Shown here in pieces: positions 50,601-62,004 of a DNA stretch of 64,000 nt (positions within the stretch are counted from its first letter, which is position 1; each line of letters opens with the position of its first letter). A program made the position numbers and the translations under genes. Below the pieces are notes generated by a model that made no database searches, had not been told where the DNA came from, and worked only from the letters and a program-made list of their open reading frames with translations. Source of the DNA: Gyrodactylus bullatarudis (Eukaryota; Platyhelminthes; Monogenea; Gyrodactylidea; Gyrodactylidae); NCBI GenBank assembly GCA_012064415.1, contig SSNU01000254.1, positions 49,459-113,458 on the forward strand. Direction: 5' to 3'.

Positions 50601-53250
50601 TCTTCAGCTTTCTCGATGGACTCATGATCAAGTTCATAAACATTTGTGATAATCTCTCGAGGTATAGCAGCATCTCTTTACTGTCTTCATTGCAGAAACT
50701 GGTTTCAATTCAAGCATATCGTGATGAACGAGATTTTCACCTTTGGAAGGAATCAAAGATCATTGACTCATCAAATAACAATACAAATAGCGCTGGTATG
50801 ACCAATGAAATTCCAACTAGTTTTTTGTCCAAGATTTATCTCTCTACGTACAAGGAAGTTCATGCAAGCATTAAACGCTTAAAAGTAAGCCCTCGTCCTC
50901 TTATTCACATTGGATAATATTTTGATCAAGATATTTATATTTATTATACTGATAAATCCGAATATTAATTATCAAATTAAGTTAGACTGAAAGATATTCC
51001 ATTTAAATAAACACTAATACTGTATTCTATTTCCTGGGACATGTATGTTCAATAACTATAATCATCGTTTATGCATATATATACACAAAATATGGGATAT
51101 GTATTACATATAAATATTTTCAAAAAGATGTATGACAAAATAGACTAGATAATAGATACTCTGGCATATTCCCCAATTTCCTTACCCTGGAAATTTTATT
51201 CTGATTGCTTTTAATATTTCGTAGATAAGATAGTCTCTTCTGATTTGTTTTTAGCTAAATGTCATTTATTACTGATGTATCATTGTCACTGTAAATTACA
51301 TGTTTTTTTTGCTCATAGTCTTTACACAATTTCTAATTAAAATTCATTTTTATTTATACTTTCACTCAGAACCCTCTGTATACTGTTTCAAGAGTTTGGA
51401 TATTAAAGAGTATTTCATCAAAGCCTGAGGTTCTAACCAATAATCATACGAGAATATGCAAAATAGAAATTTTTCTTCAAAAATCAATCAACTATTCGAA
51501 ATTATTCATTATTATGATTATAGATTCATATCTGAGATATGGTGAAGATTTTATCAATCTTTTTGAGTTGGAACGTTTGATTATGAAAATTTCCCTTGTT
51601 ATGGCATAGAAAAGCGTATAATTAATTAGATCAGAGAAAGACTCCTCTACAATGTTGATTCTACTACTTACACGACAGCATAAATTATGTAGAATAAAAG
51701 AAATCCCTCAAAAAATTCTCCTTCATTAATAAATCGAAATCTTTTGATTGATTCGGGATTCCATTCTCAATCTTTATTAATCTCTTTTTATTTCAGTCGA
51801 TGATTTCAAGCTCCTATTGTTCCGTGAAGCCGAGTAAGAAGCAAAAGTCTGGTATTCTGGTGCCAGTCCAAAATTACGGAGACTTGGTCAAGAGCTATAT
51901 TGAGTTTATCACAAAGATGGGGCTCACACATGATACCTGTTTTATTGAATTGCACAAGACATTAGCTAGTAGTCTTGCCGATTGCATTCAACGAATAGCG
52001 ACAGAGTCGATAAAGACGCCAAAGGAAGTTGTACTACTCGGTAAGATGTTCATTCCAAGTTTTATTTTCAAGAGAACTTTTATCGTCTTTATGACATTTT
52101 GAGTCGGTTAAAGATTCCAGAACTTGAAGACGAGAAGAAAAGTGCCAAACAAAAATATCTCAAAGCAATGGATGACTATAGTAATAATTACATGGGACAA
52201 CCTTTGGGCTCTCTCCATGTAAGTTTTTTCCATATCTTTTTAACTTTTATTATTCTGGTTAAAATAATATATAACCTAACAAATTTTAGATCATCTGGTT
52301 AATCTAAACTCACTTGAATTACAATTCTCTACCAATAAAAAATAAATACTCCAGCTAATTTTGTAAAAGATTAAAAACCAACTGTTTTTGTGATGAATTT
52401 GATAATTTATTAATTAAAGGATTTCTTTGTTACAATTCAACGTGCCTTGGATAGTGGTGTTAAGCCAGACTTGATAATTTATCAAACTCAATTCAGTCGA
52501 CTTAAACTAGAAAAGCTTGTCAAGGAATATCAAAAAAAGGACGTCCTCAAGGGTATTGATTCTGTCTGTCGAAAAATGGAGAAGAATCTTAATTCTGAGG
52601 AGAATTTATTTCAAGTTTGTTCAATTATTTTTTATCCTCTCCAAATTTTCTGGAGTAGTGTACAGTATTTATGTGAGATTTAGATTTTTTTGAAATTTAG
52701 AGTCTCCCAAGTCTTATGTATTCTACCAAAATTATCTTTTTCTCTCTCTCTCATAGTTTTTTCTGTTAAATGTCAATCGAATGAAATAGTTTTTCTTATC
52801 TTTATTTTTCTTTGGAGATCGAATTTTTAATGATCTGAAATTAATAAAAATATATTGCTACAAAAATTCTTTTTTTAAGGTCAATTAAAATTAGTTAACG
52901 AGTTCCTTTTGTTTGGTATAGAATGTTTACAATGAATTTATATCCATCTGCCTATGCATTCCAACTGAAAAAATCATACATCTACAGAGACTATAGTGTA
53001 GACAGTAATTATTTTGTAATTTATTTCATCAGACTAGTACACGCATTTTATACATTTTTATTCCAACTGTTAATAAAAACTAAATAATTATCATCTACAG
53101 TTTGTTTCGGTTTCCATTCAACGCAGAATCCTCCAGCAAGTTATCTTCTATGAAGAGATTATCAAGAAATGCTATCCAGATTCCAATATCAAATTAGACT
53201 TTACTCCGGACGATATAAATAATCACTTTGCAAATATCAAGTCCCAATGA
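47675..53250 (+). CDS. EXOC1: Exocyst complex component 1 (Sec3)
   Basis: Landmark subunit of the exocyst, which tethers secretory vesicles to the plasma membrane. Exons: 47675-47768, 47831-48166, 48401-48756, 48982-49198, 49256-49923, 50561-50884, 51797-52040, 52073-52218, 52420-52614, 53101-53250; 2730 nt, in frame, 909 aa (human 894). The amino terminus has the Sec3 PH-like, PIP2-binding region (about 32-160, Lys-rich, IVKVYKSK and FKAKKLDQKREF). A coiled-coil follows (about 210-330), then the helical exocyst body. The carboxy end shows the family signatures LSRLKIPELEDEKKSAKQKY, MGQPLGSL, LEKLVKEYQKKDVLKGID and a final IIKKCYPDSNIKLDFTPDDI. The intron 52041-52072 is 32 bp, while others exceed 600 bp. 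The start is the first ATG and encodes MSENVDDFFSRY. Confidence 0.95.
48790..48880. mobile_element. Small piggyBac-like MITE in an EXOC1 intron
   Basis: A 91-bp GC-richer block with inverted ends: TTTAGTCCTCGTCC on the left, and TTTAACCCTCGCCC as the complement of the right, which ends CGAGGGTTAA. An internal perfect hairpin, TGGGGTCT-CTAC-AGACCCCA, lies at 48810-48829. Right-hand TTAA, CCCT-type ends and an internal GGGGTC/GACCCC palindrome suit non-autonomous piggyBac-family elements. The left TTAA would have decayed to TTTA. It lies in intron 48757-48981 and does not affect the frame. Confidence 0.5.
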
Positions 53251-54238
53251 GTATGCTATCATTACTTTATTGATATACTAAACAGATTTTCAGCTCCGAC
53301 TACACTTTTTTCATTACCAATTTGATTACTTTTCCACGTGCGTACTATAATCTATGAATTATGCATTAATATCTTTTGTTATTTTCATAGAACAATAAAA
53401 TTAACTTTATACAGAGATTTGTTATGATTTTATTTTTAATTGACATTTTTCCTATGAAATACATTTGAAATGTATTTGCATTCTTTCACTACTTCAGGTA
53501 ATTTATTTGAACTAATTCAGGATTATTCTAATAACCTTATTAATAAGTGATTATTTAAACTACAGGTCCAATAGATTATGCTTCATCTTAATCAAAAATA
53601 ATTATTTTGAATAACAACCCAATTGAGAGTGCTACTGCAGTTGTCAGTAGTTTTCCCTACTGACTATAAAACAAAGTGAACAATCTCCCTGTTGAAATGA
53701 AAGAATTCTTAGATAAAATCAGGAAATGGTTGTCCTCAGATAGTATTAAGAGTTACAAAGACATTCAATAGGATGAAAGTTGCTTTAATTCAACTTTTTC
53801 CTTTTTCATCTTTCAAGGATAGATGATAACTAAGTTATCATAACTTTATTAGCATCATTTCTGGAACGAAGAAAACATTCCTGCACAATGTGCACATTCA
53901 TCGAAATGAAGCAGAAACATTGAATAAATCCACCGCTTCTCTATTCATCAAGAGAGGAGAGATGATTTTACCATCCCAATGAGTATATTTCTTTTTATCT
54001 ATCGAATTTTTTTTTTCTGGAAATTTTTGTAATCTGTTCCTCAAAAGAACTAACAACTAGAAACGAATTAGATAAAAAAGTTATTCTACTAAGATTCTTT
54101 ATTAATTTTTGATAAAACGTATTAAAAACATATCTAGCAATTTTTAACATTTATGTTGAAATGTATGACGATCCTCCACACTCATGGAAGATCTAATTTA
54201 ATGTGGTTTTTACAGAGTGATGTTAAGTTCCTCTAGAA
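53251..54238. other. Intergenic region between convergent EXOC1 and USP genes
   Basis: Expected to hold the two 3' UTRs. AATAAA-type signals occur (for example about 53392-53397), but no gene is seen. Confidence 0.5.
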
Positions 54239-54709
54239 TTATTTAGAGTCATTTGGAACCATAATGACTGGAACTTTGGTATGATGAAGAACGAAATCGC
54301 TGACACTTCCCATAATTTTTCTTCTCAATGCTCCGAGACCTCTAGATCCTACCAGAACGAGGGTTGCATCGATTTTTACAGCTTGATTACAAATTGCTTC
54401 ACCGATGTGATCTGCACTTTCGGTGACAAAATCATTCTTTAACTTGTGCTTAGTGCAGTCTCCAATGTAGTCGAGTGAGATTTTGTTAGATTCCTCAAGT
54501 TTCTTCTGCAAGATTTCATTCCATTCATTTGTTGGTAAACTAACTGGTCCCGACAGACTTATACTAGGCAAACTTGGTGTTTCAAATATGTGAAATAGAT
54601 AGACATAATCATTTTGTTGTTTCAAATACTTGAGATACCAATCAAAAGCTGTTCTTGAATTCTCCGAGGCATCAACAGCGATTAAGATAACACGGCCCTT
54701 TTCGCTCAT
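54239..54709 (-). CDS. Universal stress protein (UspA family)
   Basis: Small ATP-binding stress protein of the HUP superfamily, 156 aa in one exon, starting at ATG 54709. The fold begins with RVILIAVDASENSRTAFDWYLKYL. The nucleotide-binding signature is complete: VGSRGLGALRRKIMGSVSDFV fits G-x2-G-x9-G-(S/T). The last strand ends VPVIMVP. The length equals the usual single-domain USP. In animals USPs are known from cnidarians, flatworms and some arthropods but not vertebrates, a weak taxonomic hint. A CCAAT box (ACCAAT on the minus strand, 54810-54815) lies about 100 bp upstream of the start. It converges on EXOC1. Confidence 0.92.
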   Translation of the reverse strand: MSEKGRVILIAVDASENSRTAFDWYLKYLKQQNDYVYLFHIFETPSLPSISLSGPVSLPTNEWNEILQKKLEESNKISLDYIGDCTKHKLKNDFVTESADHIGEAICNQAVKIDATLVLVGSRGLGALRRKIMGSVSDFVLHHTKVPVIMVPNDSK

Positions 54710-55560
54710 TCTCTTACTGCTGGTAGATAAAAAGGAGATTTATTTACTATGGCTTCTAATATAAAGTGATTTGATCAATACTATTGGCAGGAAATTTTCT
54801 TGTCCATTGATTGGTCGAAGCAAAATAGAATATGAATGTGTATATTGTTGGAAACATCAAGGAAATTCAAACTAGATTTAAACTGGCCGTTCATGCGAAA
54901 AAATAAACCAAAAGAATCATTCAATAGAATTATAACTGGCATCAAATGAGCACTGTTCATTGAACAGGCTGTAAAAGATATTTTTCGTCCCTGAGAATTT
55001 TATTCTAGATTTAAAATATAAAGTTGGAAATTATATATCAAATAATATACCTACTTTAAAGTAGATTTATATTAACTATTTTATTTGGCTCAATAATCAT
55101 GTAAAAAAATCAAGGATATTGCCGTTTAGAAATGAAATTCTATTAGAACAATCTTTAAAATCCCCACTTGACATTTTTCCTAGGTTGTCTCCAAGGAAAA
55201 TATTTTTTCCCTATATTGAATTAATATTTACATGCATGTGAAATTTATTTATTAAATGAGTTTCGCATGAACCACAAATTTCAAATGGATATTGAAGTTT
55301 ATGGCTTTGTAATTTTTGTTGCTGTCAAAAAAAGGTGTTTTTTGAAAGTGAAAATTAGTTCTTTTACTATCTCGCTTTTGTATGTGACACTTATTGAATT
55401 ACATGATGTTATTCCTCCCTAGAATAATCATCTATCATAATTTTTTCTTGACAAAATTTCATCAACAGATCAGACTATGGTAAAGTCAGTATAACGTAGA
55501 TGTTTCAACGTTCAAGATAGAGAACTGTCTCAATTTTACTATCCCCTGTGTTACATAAAT

Positions 55561-55598
55561 AGCCAATGAAAATCATTGGGCGAATCCTATTGGCTAAC
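55561..55598 (+). promoter_or_regulatory. Cluster of three CCAAT boxes upstream of the 55748 candidate exon
   Basis: AGCCAATG at 55561, its reverse form ATTGG at 55574, and ATTGGCT at 55589-55595 all lie within 38 bp, about 150-190 bp before the ATG at 55748. Similar single or paired CCAAT boxes sit at the same distance before other genes of this window. Confidence 0.4.
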
Positions 55599-55747
55599 AG
55601 CATGTGTTTATATTCTACACTCAAATTATTCTCTCATTAGGACTGAAAGGAGGGTTAAGCGCGACAATAGATAACAACCTCATCAGTTGTGGCATGCTCG
55701 TGTAACTAAAAATCTGAAGAAGCCCGTAGAAATTTCAACTTAATCAA

Positions 55748-55786
55748 ATGGATTATGATCATATGAACACATGGCTAACGTCAATT
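55748..55786 (+). CDS. Candidate first coding exon of a gene continuing beyond the window
   Basis: The ATG at 55748 opens MDYDHMNTWLTSI (13 codons) and runs directly into a consensus GTGAGT donor at 55787, in phase 0. Upstream is an unusually GC-containing leader (GGGTTAAGCGCGAC) and a CCAAT cluster. No downstream exon was found in the window. The identity is unknown, and the call rests only on promoter, start and donor context. Confidence 0.3.
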
Positions 55787-58700
55787 GTGAGTATTAGTGA
55801 TTTTTCTATTGTTTTTTTTAACCATCAATAACCCGAGATTCCGTGATTTTTTCTAGGCAAGAAAATTTGTGAAATTCATCTTTTTTAAGAATCATTAGGA
55901 AATGATGATAAAACAAAACATTCCACCGATGAATTATGAGGATGAGTCATTTTCTTTGAGCTAAAATTTACTCTCATCCATACAATATTTGGAAAATTTA
56001 TTTCTCCAGAGGAATTAGAATACTGTATTTTTATGACTCGAGAGACCTCAGCAAATTTATATTCTTCCATTAAATGTTTTTGACTTGTTTGAGGAAATAA
56101 AAAAGTAAAAATTTGGACGATAATTCTGCAAAAGTCAATCACTCACACATGCAAGGAACAGTGAAGAGGATATAAATATGTAACCCCCTCTCTCTCTCGC
56201 TTCAACTTCTTTTAATAATAAAATAATCTGCACTTGGATAATAATTTGTAAGTTTTTCAACGAGAAAAGTGTCGAATTTTTAATGTTAATTAATTAATGT
56301 TTGCCTGGTTCAGCAAGAGATCAAGAAAATATAGGTATAAGTTTTTTGTATCATCTAGGCGCGTGAAGAAAAATAAGCGTCAAAATGTCTGCGTGACCTA
56401 TGACTGAAATACTCAATAGGCTTTTCATTGTATCATTGAATAGATTTAAATTTTAATTGCTTCGCTCAACAGGAAATACCATTGTGTTTAGTTTAGAATA
56501 AGAGATAAATACTCTGATGATTTATTTATTGAGATGTAATATCTTGGATCCCAATATAAGATGAAGCAAAAAGAAGAGAAACATATTACATGAAAGAATC
56601 AAGAATTATTTTTGATCTTTCTCTGTCCCTTGCCCGCTCTCTCTCTCTCTGTTTAAAATCTACTTTAAAGGAGATAAAATTCATACTCGAGCATACACTA
56701 GTTCGTATATCTATAGATTTATAATTAGTGGAAAATTGAATGAGCGAGAAAAAGATGGAGAGAAAAGGACTCATATATTTTTCGCTTTTGTCTATTCAGT
56801 AGAAAAAAACATCTTTAGCGTGTTAGACTGGGGAAATTTTGAAAAATTTCTTCGTTTCCATGCTCCTAGATATTCTCTATTTCTCTTTCTTTCTATTTTT
56901 CCCAAGATCAAATACATTACTCAAATCAATAACATTTACCAAACTTCTCTCATGGCTTATTGGTTTTTTATTTATCTACAGCGAAATACATGTGGTTAAT
57001 CTTTAAACGTGTTACGCTCTCAAAGTCTCACAAGCTTTAGAAAAAAGTAGGTACTATTCCAATTTAGTCTACTTTTAATACTTTGGCAATATTTTCTATT
57101 CAGATTCCATTATGGACCAAAATATTTCTTTTTATAGTTATATTATAATATTTTGTTAGAATTCTGAATATTTCCACGATAGTTAATCATCGAGATTTAT
57201 CTAATTACGAATCATATATTGTTCACAACTATCTTTAGTTGTCTAGATAAAGATCATTTTCTTTAGTTCTGTAGTGTGTGGAACTCTGACTTTAATAATA
57301 TTAAATTACGTATTCCATAAATAAAATTTCTAGTTGTTCATGAATTTTGGAAAATGGATATATTCGAAGTCATACACAAGAGTGAAACAAATTAAGCTAC
57401 AATTACCTCTTTAATTATATGAATACATTAAATAAACTAGAATATAAAAGCCCTCTGTTCGGATACAACATCATATTTATCAACACAAATTTTACTCGAC
57501 TATCAATGGGATTTTCCAAATACACACTTGATTCAGATTGTAGGCAAATGTTTAAAAGTCTCCACTCCCTTTCCCTCTACAGATATTCCTCTTTTGGCAT
57601 ATGTGTATTTTCCAGAATTTATACTATTACTTTATTATTATTAACAATAATGGAAATGAGAGTGTTCATTCTGTAGAAGAACTGAGAAAATTCTTACATT
57701 GGTCTATACAAGCAGAATAATTGGATTTTTTTGCTTTCGACATTTCTTGGCTCTAATGGTTTTGAGTCTGAAGTGAAATAAATGTATGAAATCTAAATTT
57801 ATTCTAATTTGAAAATTATTCAAAAAACTCTCCTTTCACCATAGATTTTCCTATTTTTTAAATTGTATCTATTTTCAAGATTCATCTTGGCTTTTTTTAT
57901 AGAAATTTTCCGTAGTTTCTCGGAATTCGAAAACTATCCAGATATATATCCTCCTTAGTGAATCCATGTCACTTCAAATTTTTAATTTTTTATCTCTTAA
58001 TGGATGGATTCGATGGTGTCATCCTTTAGAAAAATAAATGGGAAAATACTAAAATATAAGATATTTTTACTCTGGAATACATCTATTATTTTCAATTTCC
58101 AAAATTATAATTTCTCTTTCTATCCAAATAAAGATTGGTTATTTTGGATTGGAATTTTTTAAGTACAAAATATCGGGGTTTCTTTAAATATTTTCATTAA
58201 GAAATCTAACTCCTTTTGACGCCTCATATCAAAACGATAGTGTCCTTAAATAGGAATAACTCTTTAGAAAGAGTAAACTAATTTAATTCTTTTGGTAAAT
58301 TATTCCAACCAATGTGTTATATTTCTCTTTGTGAATGTTGTAAATATTTTAAAAATATCTTTAATTTTGTTTTTATAATCTTGACCTGAAAGTGAAAAAA
58401 TTTGATGATCTTTCAATAGATCATAATATTGTATTTTAAAGGTAACAAATATCATTTTGTTAGGCGACAATATTATAGACTACTTTTATAGTCCTTGACA
58501 ACATGTTCCTCACTAACTACATAGAGAATCTCTTCACCTACTCTCTCACAGATTAAATTTACGAGAGAAGATATCGATTAGAGAATGAATGGCCAAAACA
58601 AAATAAAATATGACAAGGTATAAGATGAACGATTGACACTTTGCACTTCTCCTAATCGATCTTGAATTAGTTTTTATGCTAACAAAAAAATTGTCATAGA

Positions 58701-61088
58701 GTAGAAAGGAATTATCATCATCATCATGATCACAGACAGGGTAGATTTGAGGATTATCAACAATTCTTTTTTCCTCTGCCTTCTGGTACAATACTCCGCA
58801 TTAATTGCTCATCATTGATTGAATTTTAAACTTGATTTTTGATCTAATCTCCATGACAAAAGAGGTTTAAATAGTTTTGAATTTTTCTTGAACATGATTG
58901 ATTGAATTTGGTTATGAACAGAACCAAATCGAGTGTGTCATAATAACTTGTACTTATTGTGTAAGAAAAAAAGTGTGAGTGTGTATTTGTAATTGTGTCT
59001 ACTCAAAGTGTCCCTTGTGAGTATTTTGTTATGGTATCACTCTGCTAGGCTAATAAAATTTCTTCAAAATTACAGATTTATTTATTCTGTCCTATATTTT
59101 ACTCTCTTTCTCTCCCTGAATCTCTCCTATTTTTTCTATGAGAAATTAATTTCCCTCTCGATTCTTTCTTCTATTGATTTTGAGTCTACTCCTTTTTACT
59201 CACTCTCCTCATACTACCTCTCTTTCTCTCTGCTTTGGTCCAATTCACCCTTTTATTAACGTCATCATCAATAGTATTGCTTCTAGAAGAACTGTAACTA
59301 CCTTACAGTAGCGATAACTAGGAGGGAAAAACTTAAGAAATGCATTCTTATCCACTCCCTTATAAATAATTATTTATTATCATCATCATCATTTTCACTT
59401 TATTCCACATTCTCTACATTAATACTACAACTACTGCTACTTTGGGCGAATATTTGTACGTACAGGTTGCAAGGAATTTTCTTGGACATTAACAACAATA
59501 TTAGCTACAGTATATATCAATTAAAGGGTAATTCAAAAATGGCTAATCTTTGTATAAATTTAGTTTTTTGCCCAATTTATTTATTGCTCCTTGGTTCTTG
59601 TTTTTTTTCCATGTGAGACAGAACCGAATCGGATACATCTCTAATACATCCTACATGCATGGGATAAAATAGGAAAACTCTCTTCAGTCATTCATTTATT
59701 TAGAAGGGGGGAAATCTTATTTCTTTTCCTTATAATTACTGAGATACAAATTTGTCTGATGAAATATCCTTTTATATCAGTTTTCGAAGTAGCTCGTAAA
59801 TTTTCAACTATAATATTGAAATGTACTATGTACAAGCCCAAAGGTTCTATGTTAACAATGATCTAGCTTTGAAAAGTAAAGATTAGAGAACATCTCTTCG
59901 TCTGAAGAGAAAAATTCTCAAGCTCATAAATCAAATGGATAACTTGGTATAAACATAACATTTTTACCAACTGAAATTTCTGAACTATACAATATTTTGA
60001 GATTATCTACCTTTATTCTTCTACGAATAGTTATAGGATCTCAAGTAAAGATTTTAGTACCGAGAAAATTTTATTAACCTAGGCTTTTCAACTCATTTAA
60101 AATATAGAGGTAAAGATGAAACTGGGAAATTAAAAAAAATTTCTCTAAATACATCTACATATTGTTAAATTCAAAATTAACTCTACCTCTGTTGACTATA
60201 GCTTTTTGTGGGCACATCAACGAAGGGAACAGAAAATTTCTCTCTTTCTCTACCTTTTCAATAAGAGTAGAATACTATTAGTTGGTTTAGTGTAAAAGGA
60301 ATAAATGATTGATCAATAGAGGGACAATAAAAATGCCGACTTGGTTTATCATCACTTGAACTTTTTTTCCTCATCCAAATGTTCTACAACTTGAATTGGT
60401 AATAGTCTTGGAATAAAATTAATTTGTTTAAAACGATTTCAACAATCCGTAAGTGTTTGTTTTATTACTGGAAGGATTTCTTTTCAGAATTCAATTGTTG
60501 TTAGAATAAAATAATTACTGACGGAAAAATTTCAACTTAATTTTTTCACAAAATAATATGCTCAGGAGTTTCTCAGATCGCGTCAATTGCGCTTAAATTA
60601 AGCTACTTTTTACTAAAATCTTTGCTGTATCACATCTTCAATGCATCAAATTTTCTCAATGTACACTGATTGTGATTCGGTAGATTAATGATTTATTTAT
60701 GAGGATTCAAAAAATCAATTTTAATTTTGGTCCTAAGGAACAATAAGAAAGAATTCCATTGAATTTATAATTCTAAGAAATAAAAGTTGCATTACTCAAC
60801 CTAAGAGCTTCATAAGGTTTTAAAATATTCTCTCTGTTCTGAAAACCATTTAAGACAATCAATTTTTCTATTATGACATCAGGGTTCAAAGTTATGAGTT
60901 TTTAAAATGTATTATTTTGAAAGTATTAAAATAATAAATTATAATTTATAGCATGGCATTTCATTCATATCAATGATCTAAATCGATATTTTTTGAGGTA
61001 GATAGATGAATTTTTAGTTATAGAAGAGAAAGTTTTATTCACCAAATGTACATTTCTTTATGGTTCATCAGTAGTGACACATAAATAA

Positions 61089-61268
61089 TGATAAAAGTTT
61101 TAGATTCATTGAAAATAATATTTTACAAATTTTGAAAGAAGTATAGTAAAAGTTGAAAAAGATAAGAATATAATGTGAGCTGAAAAAACACCAAAACTCT
61201 TCAATAAATAGCAACAGTGAAGAGAAAAGTGAAAAAGCTCACATAGGCCAGGGTAATTGAAGATTATA
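61089..61268. repeat. Direct repeat unit 1 of the Penelope-like element
   Basis: This unit is about 80% similar by eye to 61435-61597. It contains the hairpin CTCTTCA/TGAAGAG inside an outer pairing of ATGTGAGCT with AGCTCACAT. Its left end overlaps the left inverted arm. Confidence 0.75.
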
Positions 61269-61434
61269 TTTTTCAACTTTTACTATACTTCTTTATGAAT
61301 GAGTAATTCACGTTGTTTGTCAAAAACGTCCGAGTATCCACTTAAATTCATATTTTGGGAATATATAAGAAAAAGATATATTTAAAACCATATGCGCATT
61401 TCTTAAAGCATAATCAGTGGTATTGCTTTAAAAA

Positions 61435-61597
61435 TGATAAAAGTTAAAAGATTCATTCAAGGTAATATTTTACAAATAATGAAAGAAATAGTAAAAGATA
61501 TGTAAGCTGAAAAAACACCAAAACTCTCCAATTAATAGCAACAGTGGAGAGAAAAGTGAAAAAGCTCACATAGGCTAGGGGAGTTGAAGGTTATAAG
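61435..61597. repeat. Direct repeat unit 2 of the Penelope-like element
   Basis: Second copy, starting TGATAAAAGTT like unit 1. The hairpin here is CTCTCCA/TGGAGAG. On the minus strand this unit contains the GIY-YIG stop codon region and what would be the 3' untranslated end. Confidence 0.75.
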
Positions 61598-61904
61598 AAT
61601 AGTTTTTTTGAACACATAGATTAGGTTTGTATAGATTAATAAAGAATTTCTCTTTAACCCATACATCTATGCTGTCATCTCCTGGGTTTTTGTACAGAAT
61701 GGAAAAGTTCGAAACCGAAGCAGCATGGTTCTCCTGTTTGATATGCCTAGTTACTGCAGTATCCTTATTCAGATGATCATTTGATCGTGTAGACAGCTTC
61801 CTAATTGTTATACCTATGTAAGAGGCGCCACAGTCACATTGGAATTTATAAATCAGTAGAGTCTTCTCCTCCGAAATTACACCAGATTCAAAATTTGTAA
61901 AATA
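61575..61904 (-). pseudogene. GIY-YIG endonuclease domain of a Penelope-like element (fragment)
   Basis: The minus-strand frame, about 109 codons, is open from a stop at 61905-61907 to TAG at 61575-61577. The core reads YKFQCDCGASYIG followed by ITIRKLSTRSNDH, matching the PLE pattern of CxCG, YIG-x-T-x-R, and a downstream R..(E/D)H. It continues TRHIKQENHAA and ends YKPN..QLP. The preceding reverse transcriptase is absent and there is no ATG, so I treat it as a fragment. The domain itself has no internal stop, which suggests a fairly young copy. Confidence 0.72.
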
Positions 61905-62004
61905 TTATTTTCAATGAATCTAAAACTTTTATCATTATTTATTTGTCACTACTGATGAACCATAAAGAAATGTACATTTGGTGAATAAAAATTTTCTATA
62001 ACTA

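Larger units (their letters stand above)
54710..61014. other. Long region without a confirmed gene; possible giant first intron
   Basis: After the USP promoter there is no convincing gene apart from the candidate first exon at 55748-55786. The remaining open frames (55885-56142, 56586-56999, 57419-57676, 58546-58791, 58993-59259) are AT/CT-driven and hydrophobic with no family resemblance. GA/CT tracts occur, for example near 56180 and 56640. If the exon at 55748 is real, everything to 64000 may be its intron. Confidence 0.45.
61015..62004 (-). mobile_element. Penelope-like retroelement remnant with long inverted ends
   Basis: Two nearly identical arms in opposite orientation, 61015-61136 and 61887-62004, flank about 750 bp. 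Between them the minus strand encodes a GIY-YIG endonuclease domain (61575-61904). Two direct copies of a 165-180-bp unit (61089-61268 and 61435-61597) lie 3' of that frame. Inverted pseudo-LTRs together with a carboxy-terminal GIY-YIG domain are characteristic of Penelope-like elements. No reverse transcriptase sequence is visible, so the copy is truncated or rearranged. Both arms contain a CTGATGA...GAA block. Confidence 0.7.

Noticed and set aside
58993..59259. 88-codon Ser/Leu/Phe-rich plus-strand frame
   Set aside because: Arises from a CT-rich tract; the composition explains the absence of stops.
61015..62004. Complete hammerhead ribozyme or intact retrotransposon
   Set aside because: Only the CTGATGA/stem II/GAA part is present, without stem I or a cleavage triplet, and no reverse transcriptase is encoded between the arms.
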